A stretch of DNA of 64,000 bases, taken from contig WNKI01000001.1 in the NCBI GenBank assembly GCA_015350385.1, forward strand, positions 7,403,433 through 7,467,432, read 5' to 3'. Both the position numbers and the translations under genes were made by a program. The notes under the pieces were generated by a model. The model saw only the letters and a list, made by a program, of their open reading frames with translations, did no database searches and was not told the origin of the DNA. Source of the stretch: Aculops lycopersici. Its lineage: Eukaryota > Arthropoda > Arachnida > Trombidiformes > Eriophyidae. Of this stretch, positions 54,041 through 61,492 are shown in pieces; the stretch's first letter is position 1, and every line of letters starts with the position of its first letter.

Positions 54041-54069
54041 TAAGCTCAAGCTCAAACTCAAACTCAAAT
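54041..54069 (+). repeat. (AARCTC)n hexamer repeat
   Basis: About five units alternating AAGCTC and AAACTC; translates to a Leu-Lys dipeptide string, not a gene. Confidence 0.85.
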
Positions 54070-55290
54070 TACTGTCTCGTCGGTTCTCTCCTGTCGTCGC
54101 TACTTCAATTCAATTGCAACTACCTCACTGGGCCCCCGAGTTTTTCCAACGTCCACTGGCGTTAGACTCGACAAGCTAGAAAGAAAGAGAGAGAGACGGA
54201 GACGGGAGACTCAAAGGAGCAGCCAACTCTTAAAACTAAAAACTTTCAAGCTTCGCACACAAGTTCCGCCCAAAACTGAAGCTATCGCCCCTCAGCGCTG
54301 CAGATTGAATGTTGTTGTGAGCCGCATTGGAATCGAGCAAGTGGTTGTGCGAACCTCTGTGTGTTTCTCATTGCAATGTTTCGCTCGTTGCGAGGAGAGG
54401 AGAGCAAAAGGAAAGGAAGAATCCAAAAGCGCAAGCTGCGCAAACTCGCCGCCGATTGCATGCGTCCGTCCATTACGCATTACGCAACAAGCTTGCTTGT
54501 TGGCTTGATGCTAGCCCATCGGTCGGCCAAGTCGAAACGCCGATCGCGGAGCAGCTGACTTCGCGCGCCTCTCGGAGTTTGCCATGAGGACCAACTCGAA
54601 ATTCTAAGCATAAAATCGAGAGACTTGCCTGAGTGCTGCAAACAAACGAGCAATCGAGGCCTCGCACAACTCACAGATGATTTTATCGTTGTCCTGCGAG
54701 CGCGAGGGCGAAGCGCGAACATAACAATCGGCTATCTAATTCTTCTTCGTCTTGTTACCGACTACCTGGAGAAAAGGCGAGCCAAATAGATACCCCAACG
54801 AGCCGCCGCACGTCTCAAAGTGAGCGATCAAGCGGCAATCGAGGGCCGACTTGCGGTCATTAGCAGAAGTGGCAGCGGCGGCGACTGTTGCTGCAACTAG
54901 GCGTCCTATCTAATCAGCGGATCTAGATCAGTGTTGCAGTTGGCATGTTTGAGATAGAATTTTGTGTCCAAAAGTGAGTGTCCAATTGAAGTGGCCGCCG
55001 CTGGTTTCGATGCTGCTGCCAATTGAGACTAGCAACAATCGCTTTTTGTTGGTGTGCCGCCGCGACGGCAGCTTGTGTTACCTGCGTCGGCGCCGTAGTC
55101 GTCGCCAGGTAAACCGAGTTACGTGTCGTCAGGTAAAGTGGCCCGCGACTTAATGGTTTTATCTCAAAGCGCAAGAGAAAGAGAGGGAGAGACTCAGAGA
55201 ATCCAGTGAACTTTTGGGGTCGCTAGGTGATTGCGCTCTCGCTTGTCTCCAACCAAAGGCTTCCACCAACCAAAAAATCAAATATTACAC

Positions 55291-55296
55291 TTTATT
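55291..55296 (-). terminator. Poly(A) signal, troponin I
   Basis: Minus-strand AATAAA about 280 bp past the troponin I stop, giving a 3' UTR that would include the long inverted repeat at 55353-55463. Confidence 0.5.
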
Positions 55297-55352
55297 GGGC
55301 TCATCGTGGTGTGCAAATCTGTTAGTCACTCGGTAGATTTGTCGGTTTACAT

Positions 55353-55463
55353 GACAACGACTGCATTACCGTCATTGGTGACAGTGAAACAAGATAAATG
55401 TTTATAAATATTCATTATTTTGATGGCTGGTCGGTCACCAATGACGGTGATGTTGTCGTTGTC
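55353..55463 (-). promoter_or_regulatory. Long imperfect hairpin in the troponin I 3' UTR
   Basis: The 30-bp arm at 55353-55382 matches the reverse complement of 55434-55463 at 27 of 30 positions, including a perfect 15-bp core (ACCGTCATTGGTGAC). The loop is 51 bp and AT-rich. Outside the arms a further CGGTT/AACCG match is offset by five bases. It lies between the troponin I stop and its likely poly(A) signal. It could be a 3'-UTR regulatory stem, a miRNA-like precursor or a decayed MITE. Confidence 0.65.
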
Positions 55464-55573
55464 AACCGCTGAGAGGTGGACAGGGAGGAAAAGGACAACA
55501 ATAGGCAACAGCGCCGCCACCTGACGACAGCTTGTTGAATAAATTTCAGATGCATCATGTGATCTCTATCCCC

Positions 55574-56328
55574 TTACTCCTCGCCGCCCTCCTTCACGGC
55601 GCTCTTCTTAAATGACCACTCAGGTAAATCGGTCTTTGTATCCTTTGGCTCCTCAACCTTAAACTGGTCCTTCTTAACCGACTTCAGGGTAACGGTAAAT
55701 CCGACCTCCTTTCGGGCATTGAGCAGCATGCGCTCAATCTTTTGCTCATATTTGGGCACACGCTTCAATGGTGGCTTAACAAACTTGCCTCTCGTGTCGC
55801 TAACTTGAGATTGGAGCTCGTGGATTTCAATCTCCTTCCTGCCAACAGCGTACTCCAAATCCCACTTGTCGCTCTCGAGATTCTTGATTCTATCGTGAAA
55901 GTTTTTGCACAATGAAACGAGCTCCGTCTCGCTCATTTCATCAAAATTCTTCTTGCTTCCGGTTCGTTCGGCAATAACTCGGCGTCTCTCGTTCGCCTTG
56001 GCCTCTTGTTGTCGCTTCAACTCCTCGGCCGCCTTCTTTCTCAACAAAATCCTTAACTTCTTCTTCCTCTCGCCAGTCATAAATCCTTTCTTCGATGGCT
56101 TTGATTGAGCCTCGAGTCTGGCGCGCACCTCTGCCTTTTTGCGCTCGCGCTCCTCGCGCTTCTTGCGCTCCTCCTGTTGTTGGAACAAGTTAATCGATTG
56201 TAATTAGAGAAACAGGTAAGTTGGTCATTTGTTTTGAGTGCCTGTTGCCTGTTGTAAAATCTACTTGATAACTAATCAAGTAAATATATATATGTATATG
56301 TACTTACCTCACTGATCATCTCATTCAT
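55574..56328 (-). CDS. wupA: Troponin I, two coding exons
   Basis: Join of 56328-56308 (exon coding MNEMISE) and 56173-55574, giving 206 residues. Troponin I is the inhibitory subunit of the thin-filament troponin complex; it blocks actomyosin until Ca-loaded troponin C binds. Visible are the Lys/Arg/Glu-rich N-terminal helix with the arthropod signature KKGFMT (about 35-40), the troponin T-binding coiled coil (about 41-115), and the actin-binding inhibitory region RGKFVKPPLKRV (135-146) followed by KYEQKIERML. Length matches arthropod troponin I (about 200). The intron (56174-56307, 134 bp) has a GTAAGT donor and an ACAACAG acceptor in phase 0. Reading through the acceptor upstream gives only a TTG-initiated frame, so the short exon is needed. 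Another acceptor (TTTTACAG) lies two bases before the ATG, implying a non-coding first exon further right. Alternative exons like those of Drosophila were not seen. Confidence 0.94.
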
Positions 56329-57799
56329 GGCTGTAAAATTTGATTTAGATTTGGTTTGAATTGATCAGATTGATTAGTTTTCCAAGATTAGTTAATATTT
56401 TCAAACGATCAAATGGCTAAAAGAGTACTATGGACTAAGGAAAGTTAGCTAGGTGACTCTCTCAGGGAAGAAGGCGAGCGCAATAGAACTAGATCTTCAG
56501 ATTCAGAGGAAGCCTCAAGCTCAATTTCCCCTCAACTGTAACGAGTTGTCGCTTTTGTGTGAACTGCTATCTAGGCTATTTTAGTCAAGATACAAGACGA
56601 AGTAGTCGCTAAAAATGGCCAGCAGACAGACTGAAACGCAACTAGGTGTTTTAAGCGCAAGTTTCCATTCTGTTTCGTACTTTAAATTAAAATTAGAAAC
56701 CACACATTCATCAGACACTCGGTCGCTAGGTAGATGGCAGTTCATCAAGGACCCTGCAAAAGTAGTGGCAAGTCAGGGGAAGGCATTGTGATTAATTAGT
56801 TCGCCAGTCGACTAACAGACTGTTAGCTGGCACCAGTGTCTACTTGAGAGGAGCACAGCGAAGTAAAGTAAGGTAAAGAAAGTGAGCAACACAATACAAT
56901 TGTTGCAAGAGGAAGTTGACGAGCGAGAGTTAGCCAACATGAAGATCATGATGAGTTAATTTAAAACGTTTGAGTTACGAACCACGAAAACAACTATGAT
57001 GTGATACCTAATGATGAAACCTCTCCATTCGTTGTCTAGCATAGTAAAATTTTTCGCGCCAAGCTAGTTGATTGTTGCTAGAGGGAGAGATCTAACGACC
57101 ATCCATCTCTCAAGCACTAGCTCTCCGGTGATCTCAAACACAAGCGAGTTTAGATGGATTCGTTCCGCTTGGTTTCAAGTGACTCCCGGTGTATAGGCAG
57201 CTATTCTAACGTTGAGGTTGCTGCAAGTCGAATGGAGTCTAAGTATCTCATTGACATCGACGGCTAGAAAAGATTTTAGCGACGAGTTGTAAACACGCTC
57301 TAGTATAACTCGCTGGAGTCTCGAAGAGCAGAGATACCCTCTGGAATATCATAAACTAATGACGACCTGCCTCTTGTTGCCATTCAATTGTGTAGACTTG
57401 ACTCAATAAGTTACTAGTTCTGAGGTAAGACTTGGGGGTTTCGCGTTTTCAGGATTGCGCAAAATTTGGCCCCCGAGGCAATGGGATGGGCAAAACTTGG
57501 ATAGCAAATGTAGAGATGCAAAACGCAAACAAAAACAAAACCAAAAACACGACAAAGTTGCGCGAGAATAAAAAATGTCGGTTGCACACGAGATGAGAAC
57601 ACGGCGCATAGCCAACGGATTTTGTTCCTTGATGGGCGCAGAAATTTCAGAAAACCGCCTCTTTAAAACTGGTTCACCATACACGGGCCCAAATGTAGTA
57701 GCAGATCGTTCATGTTATCGGGTATTATTTTACAAAGTATTATAGAGATGACATCATTTGATTTCAAGATAATTATATTAGATAATCCAACACATTCAG
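56329..57799. other. 5' region of troponin I and promoter of the next plus-strand gene
   Basis: 1.5 kb between divergent genes. Its left part is the troponin I 5'-UTR intron; I could not locate the first exon with confidence. The last 100 bp are AT-rich and precede the ATG at 57800. No other gene seen. Confidence 0.45.
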
Positions 57800-58366
57800 A
57801 TGGATGAGGACCATCCATCGAGGCGCAAGGTGTTCGAGTCACCGCAAAAGCCGGAATTGAAGCCGTTCAATAGCCAGGTTAACATATCGGACGATGAGAA
57901 ACCAGCATTCTTCGATTTCTACCCTGTGGCAGTTCGAGCTATTGAAAATGATGATCTGGAAAAGATTCAAACTCTCATTAGTATTGATAGTCTTAGTCGG
58001 GAGTCAATAGACAAACTCGTTTATAAGGCTTGCGAAAGGAGCAAAGATATTACTCTCGAGGAGGAGAGTATTAAAAAGAATCATAGTGTAATGGACACAA
58101 CCATTGAGCATTCAATGTTGAGTCAATGTCTAACGGCCAGAAAGAAGAACGAACAGTTGATTGATATATTAATCGATGCCGAGAACATCAAGTCCAAGAT
58201 GCTAAAGTGTCGAACGGAACCAAGAATCTCAAAAACTCCACAAAAGCCCCCACTTGTACACTCTGTCGATAGAAACACAACAGGTGGTCAACAGAAATCA
58301 ATCATGACAACTCCAAAAAGACCAAGCATCAAGTCGGCGGTGCGAAGAACTCTAAAATTTGATTAG
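57800..58366 (+). CDS. Hypothetical 188-residue protein with CDK-type phosphosites
   Basis: I do not recognise a family. The protein is hydrophilic with no signal peptide or membrane segment. A helical middle (about 40-80, with AVRAIENDDLEKIQTLI) resembles a single ankyrin-like helix pair, and the C-terminus is basic (KTPQKPP, TTPKRPS, VRRTLKF). Three S/T-P-x-K/R sites stand out (S14, T146, T171), plus an acidic CK2-like SDDE at 30-33. Such features suit a cell-cycle-phosphorylated nuclear protein, which is inference. Evidence that it is a real gene: ATG after an AT-rich promoter-like stretch, unbiased amino-acid composition, a poly(A) signal 31 bp past the stop, and tight convergent packing with epsilon-COP. 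Confidence 0.65.
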   Translation: MDEDHPSRRKVFESPQKPELKPFNSQVNISDDEKPAFFDFYPVAVRAIENDDLEKIQTLISIDSLSRESIDKLVYKACERSKDITLEEESIKKNHSVMDTTIEHSMLSQCLTARKKNEQLIDILIDAENIKSKMLKCRTEPRISKTPQKPPLVHSVDRNTTGGQQKSIMTTPKRPSIKSAVRRTLKFD

Positions 58367-58396
58367 CTGTTGAAACATGCATTCATCAATATATTC

Positions 58397-58402
58397 AATA
58401 AA
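58397..58402 (+). terminator. Poly(A) signal, hypothetical 188-residue gene
   Basis: AATAAA 31 bp past the stop, in the 138-bp gap before the convergent epsilon-COP stop. Confidence 0.55.
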
Positions 58403-58504
58403 GATCATAAATGAACATTCTATGCTAATATCTAAATTCTTCTCATGATTTTCTTGAAGTGATATGGATCAAATCTAGTTTCTTTTTTGCAAATTCCAAA
58501 ATAA

Positions 58505-59353
58505 CTACTCGCCAACAATCAACTCCATGTCCAACCTCTCAAATTCCTTGACATACTCGTGGTCTGGATACAGAGCTTTGAAGCGGCCCAAGTTTCTTTC
58601 CCTAAGCTCATTCGGTGCCTTTGTTTTGGACAGAATGTAGATCATATTAATCAGAGCCTCAAGATTATCATTGTCCATATCCAACGCACTCTCGCAATGT
58701 TGCTTTGCTAGATCGTGATTGCCGAGACTGATGGCAGCGGCAGCTTGTAGATTTTTCAACAATGGAGTAGCCTTGTATTTTTCCTCCAACTCTAATGCAA
58801 TATCTTGGGTCTCTTTGGCATTGCCTGAAGCGAGACGCACTTGGGCTAAGGCTAACTGGGTCAAGGTGGCGTAATCGTCTTTGCTTTGCATTGAAGCCAA
58901 ACGTTTCTCTGCCAAATCATTACGATTCATTAGTAACAAGATGCCAATTGTAGCATAAGTTACAGCTAATGAATCCAAACCATGCAAGATACGTAAGCCA
59001 TCTGAATACATCTTCTCCTGGACAAAGATGGTTGATGCAACTAACCGCGACAGGTCGTCTTTCGGCTCAATTTCCTTATTACTCAACATGTCGTTTAATT
59101 TGTTAACTATTGCACCTCTTCTATTGGGATTTGTTGTATAGTCTGTTAATAGAGCTATCATCTTGATACAATTTTCATCCGACTTGGACGTTTCCAATGA
59201 GAGAAAATCATATTTCTTGAGATGGAAATAGGACAAGCACATGTAGAATGTTGTCTCCTTTGCCGATGGCATGGAATTGGCTTTGTTGATGCATGTTTGG
59301 TAGTTACCTAAATAATAATCTTTCTCCAGCTCAAATAAAGAATAGTCTTCCAT
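58505..59353 (-). CDS. epsilonCOP: Coatomer subunit epsilon (epsilon-COP)
   Basis: 282-residue TPR-like alpha-solenoid subunit of the COPI coat, which binds alpha-COP and supports Golgi-to-ER retrieval. Recognised from the start (FELEKDYYLGNYQTCIN), the middle (VQEKMYSDGLRILHGLDSL and LTQLALAQVRLASG), and the conserved end (HCESALDMDNDNLEALINMI, then LYPDHEYVKEFERLD). Slightly shorter than the usual 300-310. Single exon, with a 368-bp promoter interval shared with PIG-M. Confidence 0.93.
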   Translation of the reverse strand: MEDYSLFELEKDYYLGNYQTCINKANSMPSAKETTFYMCLSYFHLKKYDFLSLETSKSDENCIKMIALLTDYTTNPNRRGAIVNKLNDMLSNKEIEPKDDLSRLVASTIFVQEKMYSDGLRILHGLDSLAVTYATIGILLLMNRNDLAEKRLASMQSKDDYATLTQLALAQVRLASGNAKETQDIALELEEKYKATPLLKNLQAAAAISLGNHDLAKQHCESALDMDNDNLEALINMIYILSKTKAPNELRERNLGRFKALYPDHEYVKEFERLDMELIVGE

Positions 59354-59721
59354 TTTGAAATGATAGTATTTATTATTCTAACAATAATAATAATACAATA
59401 GAATTTCTATGATCCGAAGAATCCAAGTGGAGATCTGGAAACAACGAATTGATTCGCTACACTGATGTGTCAAAACTCCCAGAGCGACCGTTCATCTAAT
59501 GGGGAAAAAACTTCGACGCACATGTGTTATCGGTCACACGCCCAATACCTGGTCGTGGTTCCCCACGACTGCGATTACATCAATAACGTACCTTATGATT
59601 GAATTAACTCTACCATGAAAAATTACTAACTAGAATTCATTAAGAATATAACTGAAAGAATTATCTAGCAGAAATCGATTAGTTTTATTACTCTAAAGAA
59701 GGAGATGCAACACAATACATA
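59354..59721. promoter_or_regulatory. Bidirectional promoter interval epsilon-COP / PIG-M
   Basis: 368 bp between two divergent start codons. It contains the palindrome CACATGTG (59519-59526, an E-box dyad) and a 7-bp stem, GTCGTGG / CCACGAC, with a TTCC loop (59552-59569). No TATA box is obvious. Shared regulation of two secretory-pathway genes is plausible but inferred. Confidence 0.55.
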
Positions 59722-59722
59722 A
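59705..59722 (+). promoter_or_regulatory. Five-codon uORF overlapping the PIG-M start (TAATG)
   Basis: ATG at 59705 encodes MQHNT and stops at TAA 59720-59722, whose last A is the first base of the PIG-M ATG. This stop-start overlap is the arrangement that favours termination-reinitiation, if the transcript starts upstream of 59705. Confidence 0.5.
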
Positions 59723-60993
59723 TGGAGGCACTACACGAAATGTGCAAGAGATTAGCTCATGCCAATCCTGTCAATGAACTGCTAGTCGAAGGATTGTTCC
59801 TAAGATTGATTTGCCTGCTTTATTGTATCATACATGACTATGCCTTTGAGCATATCAAATATACCGACATCGACTATCATGTATTCACGAATGGATCTAA
59901 GGCGTTAGTGGAGGGTTTAAGTCCTTATAGGGATACCGAATATAGATATTCACCCATAGTGGCCGCAATATTCTTGCCAAATGTCATCCTGAACAAACAT
60001 ATCGGGAAGTTGATACTGATTGGAGCCGATGTATTAGGTGGCTTCTTAATCTACAAACTCAACATATACCAGGGATCTAATCGTCAAAACTCAAAACTCT
60101 ACCTCTTCTATTGGCTATTCAATCCTGTTACAGTTGTTATATCGAGTCGAGGGAGTTTTGAGCCAATTCTAACACTTGTCATACTATCATCTATTCTATT
60201 ACTTGTAGAAGATCATTTGGTGGCTGGTGGATTACTCTACGGACTAGCCATTCACTTGAAACTATATCCGGTCATATATGCCGTCGCTATATATGGCTAT
60301 TTGTTACAGAAGAAGCCATACCTCAGGGGTCATAGTCGCATAATCTATTGGTTGCAAACACTTGGTCCCAAATCAAAACATTGGAAATTTTTCCTTTCGG
60401 CCCTCCTATCTCTCATCACATCAACTTATATTTGTTATCGAGTCTATGGATATGAGTACCTGGACCAAAGCTTTATCTATCACCTCAAACGCAAAGACTT
60501 TCAGCACAATTTTAGCGTCTACTTTTACTTATTTCACCTGTTCCCCAGAAATATTAGCGATCTAAATATTTTGGCGTTCGCTACGCAACTTCTAGCCGTC
60601 CTGGGACTATCCCTATACCAACTTGGATATGATTTGAATCGAAGGGTTAAATTGAGAAAATTGTACTTTAGCTTATTCAGTACAACCTTCGCCTTCGTAA
60701 GTCTAAACAAAGTTTGTACTTCTCAATACTTCAACTGGTACCTAGTGTTCTTACCTCTTATAATGGATAGCACAAAGATGGAGTTCAAGACCATTTATGC
60801 CCTCGGAAGTCTTTGGTTTATGTTTCAAGGAAACTGGCTATTGAACGCCTACCTATACGAGTATCAAAAATTTGACATACTCGATCATGTTGGTATGGGT
60901 AGTATATTATTTTTGGGTGTCAATTTGTTCATACTATTCAAAGTGTGTCAAAATTTTGATCCAAATCCACGAACCTCGTCATCTAGTGATTAA
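59722..60993 (+). CDS. PIGM: GPI mannosyltransferase 1 (PIG-M)
   Basis: 423-residue multipass ER enzyme that adds the first alpha-1,4-mannose to the GPI precursor from dolichol-phosphate mannose, acting with PIG-X. The catalytic DxD is D49-I-D51 in YTDIDYHVF, on the first luminal loop. Other family blocks are SPYRDTEYRYSPI, FNPVTVVISSRGSFEP, GLAIHLKLYP, HNFSVYFYLFHL and TSQYFNWYLVFLP. About ten hydrophobic helices follow. As I recall, the human protein is also about 423 residues. Start and stop are clear, one exon. Confidence 0.93.
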   Translation: MEALHEMCKRLAHANPVNELLVEGLFLRLICLLYCIIHDYAFEHIKYTDIDYHVFTNGSKALVEGLSPYRDTEYRYSPIVAAIFLPNVILNKHIGKLILIGADVLGGFLIYKLNIYQGSNRQNSKLYLFYWLFNPVTVVISSRGSFEPILTLVILSSILLLVEDHLVAGGLLYGLAIHLKLYPVIYAVAIYGYLLQKKPYLRGHSRIIYWLQTLGPKSKHWKFFLSALLSLITSTYICYRVYGYEYLDQSFIYHLKRKDFQHNFSVYFYLFHLFPRNISDLNILAFATQLLAVLGLSLYQLGYDLNRRVKLRKLYFSLFSTTFAFVSLNKVCTSQYFNWYLVFLPLIMDSTKMEFKTIYALGSLWFMFQGNWLLNAYLYEYQKFDILDHVGMGSILFLGVNLFILFKVCQNFDPNPRTSSSSD

Positions 60994-61492
60994 CAAACAA
61001 ATGGCCATAAGAATGCATATTGACTAGCAAATCTGCTCAAGTCAAGTTAAACGACAAATTTGTAAGTGATTAGAGGAGTTGACGGCTCCTAAGGTCAAAG
61101 AGAATAACGAATCGACATAATTTGACTTTAAATCTAACTATAGAAGAGTCTAGTCTCAAAACATTAACAACTAAAGGAAAAGATACTTAACAACTAGAAG
61201 CAATATTATTTGTAATTTATACAAGGCACCAAAAAGTTGAATCACCAATAAACAATGAGAGAAAATTGTTCGTTGCCTGAAACCGCAGGCACTCCGAAAT
61301 GATATCGACTATTGTATCTGGGCCACACAGGGTAAATATACTCTTCTAATTAATCTGATTTATTGCGACCACCTAGAGACTAATCTTTGTCCATGATCTA
61401 GAGTCAATACCTGTCGTCGTCCAAGACCATGTTGATATCTAAGCTCTCGAGTCTCACTTATATCGACAAATACAGATGAACCATATATTGAA
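60994..61492. other. Intergenic between PIG-M and the large secreted protein gene
   Basis: 499 bp. It holds the PIG-M 3' end, a 6-bp stem TGCCTG/CAGGCA just after the poly(A) signal (near 61274-61291), and presumably the next promoter. No gene. Confidence 0.5.
61247..61252 (+). terminator. Poly(A) signal, PIG-M
   Basis: AATAAA about 255 bp past the PIG-M stop. Confidence 0.5.

Larger units (their letters stand above)
39521..55290. other. Gene desert, part 3
   Basis: Almost 16 kb in which I find no coding region with composition or motifs of a real protein; the open frames present are short, low-complexity or over microsatellites. Both strands carry many donor-like words (plus strand: CTCAG|GTGAGC at 41813, GAAAG|GTGAGT at 42388, ACAG|GTGAGC at 48969; minus strand: CAACAG|GTGAGT at 50606), compatible with several 5'-UTR exons in long introns. 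No tRNA, rRNA or mobile element recognised. Confidence 0.45.
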
